Shown here one piece after another: positions 1-11,741 of a stretch of DNA of 64,000 bases. The notes under the pieces were generated by a model. That model worked only from the letters and a program-made list of their open reading frames with translations. It searched no databases and was not told the origin of the DNA. The translations under genes and the position numbers were made by a program. Origin of the DNA: Hyposmocoma kahamanoa (taxonomy: Eukaryota > Arthropoda > Insecta > Lepidoptera > Cosmopterigidae); the NCBI RefSeq assembly GCF_003589595.1, contig NW_020653900.1, positions 4,041,223 to 4,105,222 of the forward strand. Direction: 5' to 3'. Numbering within the stretch: position 1 is the stretch's first letter; each line of letters begins with the position of its first letter.

Positions 1-228
1 AATGTATGTCACACGACAACTAATTGTGAACGGATTTTGATGATTATTTTTTTGTTGGAGAGAGGGTACCTCAGTATTGATCCCATTTAAATTTGAAGGC
101 AATATTCTACCTCTAAGGGTGGCGAACGAGAGAATGAATCCGGTTCCGCGCACTTTGCGGTAACCGATTTCAAGGAAACTTTGCAAATAGATGTAATTCC
201 ACGATATTTAGAGATTGGTTTTTTTTTA
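1..228 (+). repeat. Family B repeat, 5' end cut by window edge
   Basis: Family B is about 260 bp and bounded by inverted AACCGAC(T/C)TCAAAA. This copy shows the internal GATTTTGATGATT and ATTCTACCTCTAAGGGTGGC blocks. Confidence 0.8.
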
Positions 229-740
229 TAAAAAGTTATGTTATCGTGTCTTCTGAATAATTACAAATTACATAAATAATTTATTTGAAATTTGTGACAA
301 AAAAATTCGGCTAATACTGTTCGTGTATCAACGCAAATTTATATAATAAACCAAAGGCTTTGTTCGCGAATGTTTTGTTTGCTTAGGTTGTTTGTTATCA
401 TGAGATTGTTCACTTCAATGTTGAAAAGGTTTTTGTTACAGCTTGTATAGCTTCCTTATCACTCCGCTTCATATTCCTCGCGCGTCCTGGCTGCACCTAA
501 AGAGCTGTGTATACAAAGTATCCAGTGGTTGCAAAGCGGGCATAATTAAATTCCGAGAACGCTTTTGAAGCAAAGCTCTCCACGACGCTTCCATTACCAA
601 CAACAATGGTTCGAAAAAATCGTAATATCGGTTATAGATACAATGTAAAGCTATAAACGGATTTTTAAAAATGTATTTTCTGATGTTTTTTAGTTACCTA
701 CTCTACAACTACCTACCCTACCATCTTTTTTATTAGCGAA

Positions 741-1011
741 TTTTTTTTTTATAATTATATCAAGTGACGGGACGAACAAGTCGTGTGTCTGATGGTAAGC
801 TACACGCCTGTCCATAACAGTCGCAGTGCCACTCAGAGCTTTAAGTCGCAAACATCTGAGGGGCACTGTCACCCTGCGACATAAGCAAACAAGTCCCATG
901 TGCCTGTAATTTCACCAGCACTTACCCTTCAAAACCGGAAAACAGCAATGCTGACATTACTGCTTGGCGGCAGAAATAGGTAAGGTGGTAGTACTTCTCT
1001 GGACACACTCT
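741..1011 (+). repeat. Family A repeat
   Basis: Reference copy. Order of blocks: ATCAAGTGACGGGACGAACAAG, CTGATGGTAAGC, ACGCCTGTCCATAACAG, CAGTGCCACTCAGAGC, ATCTGAGGGGCACTG, GTGCCTGTAATTTCACCAGCA, CTTCAAAACCGGAA, CATTACTGCTTGGCGGCAGA. Short, non-coding, interspersed in both orientations; origin unknown. Confidence 0.85.
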
Positions 1012-1677
1012 ATAAGTATTTATACCAAGAAATGAAAAATAAGTCTACCTGATGACAGAAGGTATTTCGAATACCGAAAATGTATTCGCCGGGCTGCCAT
1101 CATCTCAAGTAAGGATACTCAACTTCGCCAAGTTAAATGAAGCAACCGCAATCACAGGACCGCCGCAACTATAATTACGCTTGCTCTCCCTGCTCTTCAA
1201 TCTGGAACATAGCAATTTATACACCTACTATATAACTACGATGCGGTAGACTTTACTTTTAAAAGCAGTATTAATTGTATAGAATTGCTTGTTCCCAAGC
1301 AACCTTTCTAACTTTCCAGGTTACTTCGGTGTTTTGATATTGTCGTTCTTCGTGCAATTATTATTTGTTTGAAATCAAAGCAAGTCGATAAAGTTTAATC
1401 AACATAAATAAAGATCAGAAGTCATGGTCATAATAATTTAACTCTACGTTCTAAAGGAAGATCAAATAATGAATAAAACCAAAACAAAGCCTTGTGTCAG
1501 TGCCGTCCAATGACATTATTTACATTTGTAGACACTACTTCCATTTCAAAACTTCCACACCATTAATCATATCTTAAGGTAGTTTAGTCAAAATTCCCAA
1601 TCATCAATAATCACGTCTTAAGGCAATTTGAATACTATTTTGACTTATTTGATTGGTAACTAACATGCAGCGTCATT

Positions 1678-1925
1678 AGAACTCCTTGTGAAAGAGTTCG
1701 TCCAGGGAAGTAGTGCCACCTTACCTATTTCTGCGGCCAGGCAGCAATGTCAACATTAATTACAGGCACATAGGACTTGTCAACTTATGTCTCAAGGTGA
1801 TGGGTGTAGAAGCAGTGCCCCTTAGATCTTTGCGTTTTAAGGCTCTGAGTGGCACTGTAACTGTCATGGACAGGCGTGTAGCTTACCATTAGGCGCACGA
1901 CTTGTTGAACCCGTCACTTGATATA
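1678..1925 (-). repeat. Family A repeat
   Basis: Full-length reverse copy beginning GAACTCCTTGTGAAAGAGTT and ending in the CCGTCACTTGATAT block. Confidence 0.85.
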
Positions 1926-1929
1926 TTAA

Positions 1930-3290
1930 TTCAAAAAACAAATCAAAATTAAAAAGAATCCCGATCACCATCTGCTCGTCGAGACCTATTAATGAGCCCA
2001 AACTCAATTGTTCTGATGTGAGTAGTTGAGAAGTTAAGTAATCTGCAGACTGTCCTGTTTGTGGCATCAGATCAAGGTGCCATATTATTGTAATGCTATC
2101 CGATTTCCATAGTATACCAAATCGATTGGGCAAGAGAAAGTAAAAAAACATTAAATTTATGACTGAGATTAAATATCTGAATAGATGTTCATCAAACACA
2201 GCTTAGAACCATCTGGATTAAATTAACATTCAAATAAAAAAACCGCTTCAAGATCAATCCATCCGGTTGGGACTCAGACAGGCAGACGGATACACTGACG
2301 TGGGCTTCAAACTTTGATTTAAACTTACACATTATTTCATTTTTAATTCGGGACTTAATCATGTATAAAATATGTTTTAATTGCCTCGACGTTTCAGACG
2401 TATTGCAACATCCGTGGTCTCGAATAGACTGAAGAGGCGGGTGTCAGCATCTTCTAGCTGTACGAGTTTTGCTAACTACCCGCAGTTGATCTATTTGTGC
2501 ACTAAGGTTGGCACTAGACCGATACACAACACTCACGATATCCGGCGAGTCACGACATCGTGCTCTGCGTGCCCTAAAACCTGTATATTTCAAGTTTTAT
2601 AGCTAACTAACTAGTGACGCGGTGACTGAGTCCTAGGTCGCAATAGTACAATGTATGCCGTCGATACTATAAGAAGAAAAGATATTATGTTATAATAGAA
2701 GTAAGCCACGAAGAGGTAAGTTTGGAAAATGTAGTGTTACTTTTCATAACAATATAGTAATTTCTAAGGTATTATTCATTATAAATCATTACTGCAACCC
2801 ATATTACTCAAAACTTTGCATTCTTACCTATCTGAATACAATAATTTAATCATTGACATTCCCTTTCATTTCTCTCGGGAGTTGTTTTAGAAAGATCAAA
2901 ATAAATAAAGAAGCTGAATGGAGCCTGATGCCGATGGTATTTTTATTTCTATATTATCTCTCCATTCGTACAATTGTGGATGAAAAGGTCTGCTTTTTCT
3001 CAATTTTTTATTAGTGCATTGTCTTCTTCGGGCCGTTGTTGAAATTGGAATAGAAAATGTTGTTTTGATATAGACATAAGAAATGACAATAAAAGGTTAT
3101 TGATCGTATGTTGGATGGAACAAACGAAAACTTACTTCATTGCGTTGAAGGTTCTTGCGACAATTTTTTAAAAGATTTTAAAGAACCTTATGAAAGAGTT
3201 AATAAATACCTTATGAAAGCAAACGTTTTCAAAACACGTGGAAAGAAGTTACGTTCAAATCTTTTAATTTAAATAAATAAATTAATTAAT
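1930..3290. other. No recognised content
   Basis: AT-rich; small frames only. AGTAGTAGTAGTAGAGCTCCTTG at 3293-3345 is a family A end fragment. Confidence 0.6.
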
Positions 3291-3424
3291 TAGTAGTAGT
3301 AGTAGAGCTCCTTGTGAAAGAGTTCGTTCAGGGAAGTAATAATAAATTATATGACGCTAGCTGGTGTCTGCGACTTCGTCTACGCAGAATGAGTACTTCG
3401 ATTAGCCTACTGTACTAATTTTCC

Positions 3425-3640
3425 CATTTTTATTTTTTTACACACACTCAGAGCCCCGCACTAGAAAAACCCTGAATCGCTGGCGCCATGAATACACACA
3501 TAGACAACCATAAATTACACTCAAATTCACGACAGAAATAAATGTAGGCAATACAAATATTTCTCCCGGCCCGGAGATCAAACCCGGGACCTCTACGTGG
3601 CAGTCTAGCATGATAACCATTCAACCACGGAGGCAGTTCT
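3425..3640 (-). mobile_element. tRNA-derived SINE
   Basis: Reverse copy of the 54184 family: minus strand reads GCCTCCGTGGTTGAATGGTTATC, then GGTTTGATCTCCGGGCCGGG and GAGTGTGTGT tail. Confidence 0.85.
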
Positions 3641-4115
3641 TGCTATTTCATGCCTACGCGTACGCCTAGATTTCATCTATCTCTAAATCAAATTTCGTCA
3701 AAATTGGTTCATCGGTTTAGGCGTGGAAACGTAACAGATAGAGTTACATTCACATGTATAATATTAGTTTGGATAAATTGTTTCACCGTTATTTATTTGT
3801 ACTCATTTGATTTTACTTTTAACAGACCATACTTTTAAAAAAATCTGTCTAATACGGTTTATTTTGCTTAAGTAAAGCGACAAGGACACTGGTTTTATTT
3901 CAGAATTAATTTTTTTACAAACTAGATATCCATTTGAAAAATGTATATCTAGTTTAGTTACTTAGTTTTGTATTTTCTATCTTGAAAAATTTTTAAGAAT
4001 CACACCATAAAGTAATCAGTGCATATCCCTCAATCTTACTATACATTGTTTCCAGTGATTGATTCAACTGTCACTGTTATGCGGAGTCAGCTGTAGTCAT
4101 TTGATGTAGTATAGA

Positions 4116-4342
4116 CATTGACTTACAAATAAATGGCGACGGGTCTAATACAAAAACCACGAAAAAAATGTCCCAAGTCAACCTATTCGAAATTTAAATT
4201 GTAATGTCATCGCAGTATCGCGCTGTCAGTAGAACAAATGAAGACTAAAGCGGAGTGTCGCGCTCTGTATACGATTTTAGCGCCTTACAAGTGCGGACAC
4301 TTTTTAGCGCGGACCCGACGTCCATATAATTGTAAGTCAATG
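4116..4342 (+). mobile_element. Family H MITE copy 1, 227 bp, 8-bp target duplication AGTATAGA
   Basis: Inverted ends CATTGACTTACAA..ATGG..GACGGGTC at about 30 bp. AGTATAGA at 4108-4115 is repeated at 4343-4350. The interior has TTTTTAGCGCGGACC. An 8-bp duplication points to hAT- or P-like mobilisation; no coding capacity. Confidence 0.9.
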
Positions 4343-4377
4343 AGTATAGACTTTTAAAGTAAGGTCAGCGATCTTTT

Positions 4378-4612
4378 TGACCGACTTAAAAAAAGGAGGA
4401 GGTTCTCAATTCGACTGCACGCTTTTTTCTTTTTTTGTATGTATGAATTTGTGAGCAGATTTTGTTGATTCGTTTTTGTTGTTGGAAAGAGGTTAACCTC
4501 AGTGGTGGTCCTATTTAAATTTGAAGAAAATATTCCACCTCTAAGGGTGGCAATCTAGGGGCTGAATGACTTTTGAGGGCGGTTTTTTTAGTATTCTGTA
4601 CTGAGATCATTA
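4378..4612 (+). repeat. Family B repeat
   Basis: Starts GACCGACTTAAAAAAAGGAGGAGG, holds CCACCTCTAAGGGTGGC, ends GGCGGTTTTTTTAGTATTCTGTAC. Confidence 0.85.
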
Positions 4613-4837
4613 GTTGACAGTGCACGAGTCAAAGTATTCCCCATGTCAATTTGAAAACTATACATTAACAAATACCAATAAAATTAACAGTAAATAGCAA
4701 AAAGCCTTTATTTACACACAACAAACAAGTATAAAATAACGTATAAATTATGAACACAAAATATCATTTACAAATGTATACATAATCCAGTTTCATTAAA
4801 CTATTGGAGCGAAAACACGCCTCCGAAATTACGCGCG

Positions 4838-5519
4838 AATTAAGCTTAATGAACGTGGCTCCTTCCGTATTGTCAGCACGCCTAACTGTGCCAGTTGCTC
4901 GCATGCTGACAAATGAATAAAATAATTATATAAACGCTACAAATTAGTTTCAATATCGATTATTGTCTATTATTCGAACTAAGCAGTCACTCCGTCAGTT
5001 TGAATAAAGTTTTTTTTATACTAATCTTCTAAACAGTTATTCGGCGCAGCCGGTAGGATCTTCGAGAAATTGACTTCAGTGGAGTGAATAGCATTCTCCA
5101 TAAAAAAAGTGATAGTGACGACGAGCCGGCGGACCTTGACTATATAGTGAGCTACAAAATAAGTGAGGGAACTTTAGTGCTTTATATTTTTCTAATTATG
5201 GTAGTATTAGGTTTTGTCTGTATCAAATTCTATAATAATATTCCACCCTTACGGAACTCTCTGAAGGTTTCATCGTCAACCTCAGATAATTCCTCACGTG
5301 GGGGTGATGAGTTAAGGTTAATGAACGTGGCTCCTTCCGTTTTGTCAGCACGCCTAACTGTGCCAGTTGCTCGCATGCTGGCAAATGAATAAAATAATAT
5401 AATAAACTCTGTAGTTATAAGATCTATTATTGTCTATTATTAGAACTAAGCAGTCACTTTGTCAGTTCGAATAAAGTTTTCTTAAATTAATCTTCTTGCC
5501 AGTCACTTATTTAAGCGCG
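4838..5519 (+). mobile_element. Miniature LTR element (Ty3/gypsy errantivirus-like remnant)
   Basis: Two direct repeats of about 205 bp (4838-5041 and 5310-5511) share AATAAAGTTTT and GTCAGCACGCC...TGCTGAC segments. The left repeat is followed by a primer-binding-site-like GGCGCAGCCGGTAGGATC (5043-5060) and the right one is preceded by a purine-rich tract (about 5297-5308). GCGCG flanks both ends (4833-4837 and 5515-5519), a possible target duplication. Only about 270 bp lies between the repeats, so nearly all internal genes are deleted. Element type is inferred from the layout. Confidence 0.65.
5084..5392 (+). pseudogene. ORF remnant with one membrane span inside the miniature LTR element
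   Basis: Open frame of about 102 codons with no convincing start ATG. It has an acidic stretch, a hydrophobic span (LYIFLIMVVLGFVCIKF) and a hydrophilic tail that runs into the right repeat and ends there at TGA. A membrane anchor with a short tail overlapping the 3' LTR is the usual place of an envelope-type C-terminus in errantivirus-like elements, so I read it as a truncated end of such an ORF. The same last 24 residues (one substitution) are encoded in the left repeat at 4849-4921. Confidence 0.5.
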
Positions 5520-6520
5520 TAATAACGTTCGATCATGTTATAACATATGCATGCGTCCTCACAGTCCATGATTTTATGGATTTTGCCCGCACGGCCGGAG
5601 ACAGCCAACGCCCAGCTATTTCATAATAATAATGAACATAGTAGATACTCGGTCTGTTCAGTACCAACGTATATTTACTAAGCAATATTTTACCTAATTA
5701 TCCACCTCTCATTGTTTGGTTTCCTGTATAACAGTGCATGCAGTTGATTGAGCTGTATGCGATTAAATATTTATCGTTTTTCGTCCATTGGCACGTGTAC
5801 CTATATTGTTTACATTTTAATAACAAAGTTTTTAGTTTCTTGTTTTGTGTTACTTATGGAGATTTACAATTAGCATTGTCACCTGTTACTTATCATATTT
5901 ATTGATACAATTTCCAAATAATAAATTAATAAAAACACGAACTATGGGAAGACGCTTTTAACTAAATGTGCCTTTATACGCATTCATTGCCAAACATTTA
6001 CGCAAGCGTTATTCTGCCCCATATTCGTTAGATTGGTCCACAGCCGCCTTATTATCTACCAAACCACAGCGGAAGAGGTCTGTGTTTTATAGTATTCCAT
6101 CATTTTATCCAAATACTTTCTACTTCCCTGTGGCTCCATTATCTAGAAAAAAGTGGTATTACATTCGACCCATAACGCATTTTGTGTACAACGGGTAATA
6201 TCAAGGTTTTTCACAAGACTTAAGTAACGCTGTGGTTCAGCAGCAATAGATAAAGATTGTGAAGTGTTTACCTGAATAGCATAATCAACATTTACATAAA
6301 TTAACAACATTACATGCATAATAATAGAAGAGGATCCTAAGAACTAGTGTCGATCAATTTTGCAATTAAAAAATTTTAACATGCTTATAACTTACGTTGT
6401 TACTATAAAGAAGACAATTATTATATTGAGACTTGCCAAATTGGGTGTAGAAGAAAAATAAAACATGCTCAAAAATTCGACATTACTATCACTATAGCGC
6501 CAATTTTATTCTTAAACTAG
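5520..6520. other. K2P 3' flank, nothing recognised
   Basis: AT-rich, no repeated block noticed; the distal 3' UTR may reach into it. Confidence 0.5.
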
Positions 6521-6535
6521 ATTTATTCTTACTGT

Positions 6536-7201
6536 TCATCTATTCTTAGCATCATCGTTAGTTGATTTATCTTCTATATTTTCTTCTCTTTCTTTCTTCG
6601 ATTTGTGTACTGGCACATCCTCTGTAGGCATGGGAGTAATAGGTACTAAGCTGCCATCTTCATCAGCTACCTTTAAGCCTATAGTAGCTCCTAACTTAGC
6701 ACTTGCCTGCTTAAACGTATCAGATAATTTCTCTTGAACAACATTAATACACATAGAAGTCAATGCCAAACCGAAAACTAGGTACAAAATCGAACACATC
6801 ATGAAAATTGGGTGATCTGGTACTAGATCTCCGAGACCTATTGTAGACATTGAAATGAAGACAAAGTAGAAAGACTCGAAAAAGGTCCATTGTTCCCAAA
6901 AATTGTACACTACAGCACCTATGATAATATACAAAACAAGAATAACTATTGCAACAGATATGGGAAGATTGAATTCGTCATCTATTTCAAAGGTTGGTGC
7001 GGGAGATTCTGGTTCAGTCTCGTTGTCAATATCCCTCACTATTAAAGTACCAGGCTTTGGTGGTAACGGTGGTGGAGCGTCACTAGGTTTCCTTCCTAGT
7101 TGTGGTGGTGCATCTCCAGCATTTTCCATGTCTTCTTCATTGAAGATTTGTGACGGTCTCCGAACAACGTCGTAAACTATGTTGAGACCCTTCATTACCT
7201 C
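6536..7201 (-). CDS. K2P exon D: M2-M3 loop, M3, P2, M4 and C-terminus
   Basis: Acceptor TTTTTTCAG at 7203-7202. The exon begins with a cytosolic loop containing a proline run (PPPLPPKP) that resembles an SH3 ligand. M3, the P2 filter STIGLG followed by D, and M4 ending in CINVVQEKL follow, then a hydrophilic tail of about 65 residues. Stop TGA is at 6538-6536. An AATAAA on the minus strand lies at 6527-6522, only about 9 bases past the stop, with another at 6510-6505. Confidence 0.95.
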   Translation of the reverse strand, partial: EVMKGLNIVYDVVRRPSQIFNEEDMENAGDAPPQLGRKPSDAPPPLPPKPGTLIVRDIDNETEPESPAPTFEIDDEFNLPISVAIVILVLYIIIGAVVYNFWEQWTFFESFYFVFISMSTIGLGDLVPDHPIFMMCSILYLVFGLALTSMCINVVQEKLSDTFKQASAKLGATIGLKVADEDGSLVPITPMPTEDVPVHKSKKEREENIEDKSTNDDAKNR

Positions 7202-10200
7202 CTGAAAAAATAAAATAAAACCTTGGTATTTACACTAATTTTACACCAGTATAATAAAGAGGTCAAGTTTGTATGTAAAGACCAATTCACAGTAAGGATC
7301 GAGGTGCACGAAAGGGGCCTCGCCTCGCCTCGCCTACGCCAGTTTGCAAATCCTACATCCTTCATCACGATGGCAAATATATCCCATGCATAGTTCAGCA
7401 TGGCGGCTACTTGTGGCTTAACCAGAGTGGCTAAATTCTGGGCCGCGATAATAAAAAGAAGAGTAAGGATCAGTAAGGTACAATTTTACGCTAAAACATT
7501 TATAAATAATGTATTTGGTGTAAAGGAATTTAATTTATTTAGATTTCTGTGTTGGAGTATCTTCATGCCCATACATCGATCTACAATAGCACTACTTACT
7601 AAACTTATGTTTGACCAAAGACGAGGAGTTCGTATCAATATCTTTCTTGGTGGATTTTAAATCGTTGGAAACTTGAATCAATGTGAACTTGAACCACTTT
7701 ATCGATTTATTTATGCCAGGACAAATGCGTAAATGCATGTAACCGAGTGCTATTCTGTAAAGCAGCAAATAATCCTCAAATATAACAAAGGATTCTTGAA
7801 AATATACGACAACATACGCCCCGAGGCGCAACCATTATTCATTTCTGTAAGATAAAAAGGAATATCTCCATTGTTTCCTTTACAGAGCGGTAGTTAATTT
7901 GAAACATAATTTTGTGGAACACGGTAACCAAACATTGCTACAAATTATTTTTCGTTTTACCTGGTATTATTACATAAAATCGATTCTAAGGTTATATGAA
8001 TATTTAAATTGAAGAAAAATTTACCACGTTACGTAATTTCTTATTAGACAACATCACATACATTGCTCTGATTCCAAAGTAAGAAACTAAAGCACTTGTG
8101 TTATGGAAATCGGACACAATGACGGTACCACAAACACCCAGACCCGAAACAATACAGAAAAGTTAGTTTTGTACACTGCCTCGGCCGAGGATTGAACCCG
8201 GGATCTTAGAGATGGCGACACCATGAAAACCGATGTGCAACCCACTCGACCACAGAGTTCGGCAGAGCGTCTTATTATGGAAAACTTTGCGTTACATTAC
8301 AATAGTTTGCAAATATTAAATTCATGTATTTAATTATAAATTATTGTAATTGACAAAAATTTACAGTAATAAGTAAACCAAAGTATGAATTAAATAATGC
8401 GTGTTACTTAAAGTGCAAATTTTAACTTGTCCAATAAAAAGTTAAAGGGCTCTAACCAAATTCCTTAATTTTATACAAAGTTCAAAAATATCGTACCTGA
8501 ACAGGAACAGTTCTTCTAACTTTTCTGCAACTTCTTGTATAGTAGAACCTTCTGATAAATGCCCAGAAGAATTTGATGATCCTTGTGAATAGCTTACCGA
8601 AGTCAGCTAACACTATTAAGAACAAGGGTATGCCTACGATCGCGTAGATTATGGTCGCCACCCTTCCAGACGTCGTTTTAGGAGCAATATGCCCATATCC
8701 TGAAAACAAAACATCTGAATATGAAGTAACATTTAGAGACAACACTGGAAACCGAATTATTTTAAGGGAACCAGAGGTTTAGATAGGAAGAGTGAATTCA
8801 CAATTAAAACCATTCAACGAATTCAATAAATATTTTTGTTCACAAAATAATTAAACAATGTGTCTTACCAATAGTAGTAATTAATGTCATGCAATAGACG
8901 AACGAATTCATGAAATTCCATGAACGCTGCCCACTGTACGAAGTCACACCGGCTTCATGCGCTGTGTGCAATTGATCTTCAAATTCATACAATTTTTTCC
9001 GGGCCATAGATTTCCAGTCCTCTTCCCGCAAATAATGGGTTCCTCGCCATAAACTCTCGATAAAATCTCGCTTTACATTCCTTGTACTGCATTTGTAAGC
9101 ATTTTCGAAGGACCCTTCTAGCGATTTAAACAATATTCCGCCTAAGCCGAAAATTATTATCAGCAGCAACAGGTCACAAACACATCTGTTCCGTAAAGAT
9201 ATTAGACGATCATAATCCGTTTTACGTTCTTGCTTAAATTGTTGCCAGTTTGCTATACATTTCCACCGCGATTTTGCTGACTTATTTTTATCATCACTTT
9301 TTTTAGATTTCTTATCTTCGATAGATTTTCGTCTGTCTTTTACAGTTAAAATTTCTTTACCACTTTCGTTATCAGGTACTTTTCGTTTACGCAAAACAGA
9401 AGATTTTTCATTTTCTGGCTTACATATATAGTCTTTTGGGACATTTCCATTCGTAACGTTATCGTTATCTCGTTTCTGAGATTCCTGGCTTAATACTTTT
9501 AACTTTCGTGTCAATTCTGCAGTTCGTTCGGATAAATCGAAATCATATTCATTTTCACTAGGTGATGATGAATAACAGCTAGACGTATATTCAGATTGAC
9601 TTGCATCCAGGTAACCCGAACTACGTCTTCTGTGTTTATCACGTTCCACTTTTTTAGCCACTGGTACAACAACATTTGTTGGCGCAATTCCGGATAAAAT
9701 TTCTTTATCGCTTATAATTTGAATAGTTTTTGAACACGATATGCCTCTGCTAGTTCTGGATCCAGAAGGAGTCCTGTTCGGTGTCTGCAATTTTTTACTA
9801 TAATTCCTGTATTCAGGTGGAAGTCTTGGATCATCTTTTGGTATGGATAGACTTCTGGCTCTAGCTTGCATTAATTCAATAATTTCCCGACCTGTTGGAC
9901 TGATTGCGGTACCACTTTTATCTATTACCTTTATTTCCTCTACTCTGGCGACAGATTGGGATCGATTCGCTCTTGGAGATCTATTTTTCAAAAACCTCCT
10001 TGGTGTAGGCACAACCTTCCGTTTTGGCCCTGCAGCTATATTTTGGTCCTCACTCATCTCACTCTCACTAGTTTTATTCTGCAAATGTTATTAGGGGTAT
10101 TAGTTTCTCTTCTTACACTACGAGGGTTATTCAAACTATATACATTGTTAGATAGTTATCTATCTAACCAGATCTGTTCATTGAGCCAATTGGAAATATA

Positions 10201-11416
10201 TCGCTATGAACAAAGCAACAAACAGAATCAAAATTAATTTTACATAAAAACTGACCCCAAATCTTGTTGCAGATTTGCTCCTTGCAGGTTTAATTGGTGG
10301 TACCTTACTTTGTGGCTCTTCTTTCGTCGATGGCTTGGGTTGTTGCTTTACAATAGTTGGTTTAACATCCGCTGGCATTTTTTTACTCGGTGTTCTAACA
10401 ATTCTTTCTCTGATTTCCACAACTGGTTTATTTTCTTGTAACAACTTCTTACTAGGTGTTCTTTCTACTTGTATAACCTTAGTGACTAGTTCACTGGGTG
10501 CAGACGCTACAGTTTCCGGAGCTTTAGATGGTTTTGCTGGAGTGTCACTTATCTTAGACGCACTAGTTTTAACAGAAATGTCAGATAATGACGCGGTTTT
10601 TGGCGCAAGCTTCGTTTCTTTATCATCAAAAGTAAACACGTTTGCCTTAGTAACTGGAGTCTTTGATTTCTCTTTAACTTCATCAGGATAAACCATTTCT
10701 TCCAACTTTTTGGGCGTAGTAGGTATTGGAAATGGCATATTCTTTTCTATCGGGGAAGCGCTCGTTGGTGTGGGAGGTGTCAGTGAACTCCTTCGGTCTT
10801 TAGGAGATTCGATAGTCAACGAATTACGGCGACCCGTGTCTTCTTCTTTCGGATTCAATGAATAGTTTGAACTCAATAACTTATTATTAGGATCAGTAAA
10901 ACTAAATTTACGCTCTAACTGACATAGCTCCTCCCTTTCTTTATCCGGCAAAGCAAAGGGTGACACGCTTCTACGTCTCCTTTCATGAGCTGCCAATGTC
11001 CTTTGCTCCATTATTTCATCGGTGTCTATATCATAAACTGGATCCTTTGCACCAGCTTGTTCTTGCACTAAGCGTTTCATTTCTTCATATGTGCTATCTG
11101 CTTCTATCTCTCTAGAATTACGTAGAGGAAAGTTGTCTTCATCATCAGAGGTAGTTGTATCTTCGTGGATTGGAGTGCGACCTGGTTCGGGAGTTTTTTC
11201 TCTTTGTCTAGTTGCTTGACCCCTGTTCTTGGACAGGTTTCTTCTTTTTCTAAGGGACTGCTTCTGCGCTTCGGGCTCCATGATCTTTGGATTCTGGACT
11301 TGTTCAGGGGATCTTGACACTAAGTGACCTAGAGTTTGGGTTTCGGATTCGGCTCTTATGATGGGGATAGGGAGGGGAAGGGTTATTTTCTTTCCTTCAT
11401 GCCCTCCTTCGGTCAT
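6536..11416 (-). CDS. Two-pore-domain potassium channel (K2P/TWiK type), four coding exons
   Basis: K2P channels are dimeric plasma-membrane leak channels that carry background K+ current and set resting potential. Coding exons on the minus strand are 11416-10256, 10078-8869, 8699-8497 and 7201-6536; all junctions are GT/AG and phases match (0, 1, 0), giving about 1,079 residues. Visible order: charged, disordered N-terminus (1-690), M1 (about 689-709), extracellular cap, P1 with TTIGYG (788-793), M2 (803-826), proline-rich loop, M3 (938-958), P2 with STIGLG (977-982), M4 (990-1012), short charged tail ending in TGA. The start ATG at 11416 is preceded by an in-frame TGA inside the same exon, so translation cannot begin further upstream in that exon. 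The N-terminus is far longer than in typical 300-500 residue K2Ps. Family assignment is firm; which insect paralogue it is I cannot say. Confidence 0.95.
8090..8268 (-). mobile_element. tRNA-related SINE in a K2P intron
   Basis: Minus strand head CTCTGTGGTCGAGTGGGTTGCAC and GGGTTCAATCCTCGGCCGAGG, then GTGTACAAAACTAACTTTTC and GTTTCGGGTCTGGGTGTTTGTG. It lies in the intron between exons C and D (8496-7202). Confidence 0.75.
8497..8699 (-). CDS. K2P exon C: end of P1 filter and M2
   Basis: Acceptor TTTTCAG and donor GTACGA (from 8496). The exon opens by completing the split glycine codon and continues Y-G-H-I-A-P, so the GYG filter is interrupted by the intron, as is common in this family. M2 follows (ATIIYAIVGIPLFLIVLADF), then a basic juxtamembrane stretch ending VPVQ at phase 0. 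This is the only exon in 6.5-17.7 kb found able to complete a P1 filter on this strand. Confidence 0.95.
8869..10078 (-). CDS. K2P exon B: second half of N-terminus, M1, cap and P1
   Basis: Acceptor TTTGCAG (AG at 10080-10079) and donor GTAAGA (from 8868). The first 300 residues continue the basic and serine-rich N-terminus. Then come a membrane segment of about 21 residues ending LEG (M1), a cap of about 65 residues with one cysteine (motif YKCS), and the P1 helix and filter TTIG. The exon stops after the first base of the filter glycine codon (phase 1), the position also used by the alternative exon at 17734. Confidence 0.93.
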
Positions 11417-11435
11417 AACCTCTTTTTGACTTCAG
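10256..11435 (-). CDS. K2P exon A: 5' coding exon, long disordered N-terminus
   Basis: The exon opens after a pyrimidine-rich TTTTCAG acceptor (AG at 11437-11436), has a 19-nt 5' leader with in-frame TGA at 11434-11432, ATG at 11416, and ends at a GTCAGT donor (10255). It encodes 387 residues rich in S, T, P, K and E with no membrane segment. A short basic motif RTPSKK occurs twice, separated by about 25 residues near the 3' end of the exon. I infer a cytosolic regulatory or scaffold-binding region; no folded domain is recognisable. Confidence 0.88.
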
Positions 11436-11640
11436 CTGAAAACAAAAAAAGACACCGCGTTAATAAAACGCTCAACAATCAATTGACAATAACAAAAGCA
11501 ACAAATTGCCCATTAACGTTGAGGTGTAATATGTTTTGGCAACGCCAAATCGAAGCACTGCCAATAAATTAAATACATAACAAGCTTAAGACAATCCAAC
11601 AATAATAGTGTTACAGGGAGTGGACTTACCGCCGTGAAAA
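11436..11640 (-). promoter_or_regulatory. Short intron and 5' UTR exon donor of proximal K2P transcript
   Basis: A strong donor CGGCG/GTAAGT at 11630-11624 pairs with the acceptor at 11437-11436, giving a 194-nt intron in the 5' UTR. The exon ending at 11630 would start between about 11.63 and 11.75 kb. The minus sequence there has an initiator-like TTCAGG around 11716-11711. This supports a transcription start close to 11.7 kb for the long-N-terminus form, independent of the distal exons. The exact start is not resolved. Confidence 0.55.
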
Positions 11641-11741
11641 TTGCGTCCAATAAGAAACTTATAACATCGGGGTCAAAGCAGATATCTAATAAAAGAATCT
11701 ATTTTAGACGCCTGAACGTTGCGGACGTAAACAAACATTGG

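Noticed and set aside
6903..7175. 90-codon plus-strand frame
   Set aside because: Antisense of K2P exon D.
9843..10237. Plus-strand frames over the exon A/exon B boundary
   Set aside because: Antisense of coding exons and a 177-bp intron.
10275..10691. 138-codon plus-strand hydrophobic frame
   Set aside because: Antisense of K2P exon A; hydrophobicity comes from reading Lys/Glu/Ser codons backwards.
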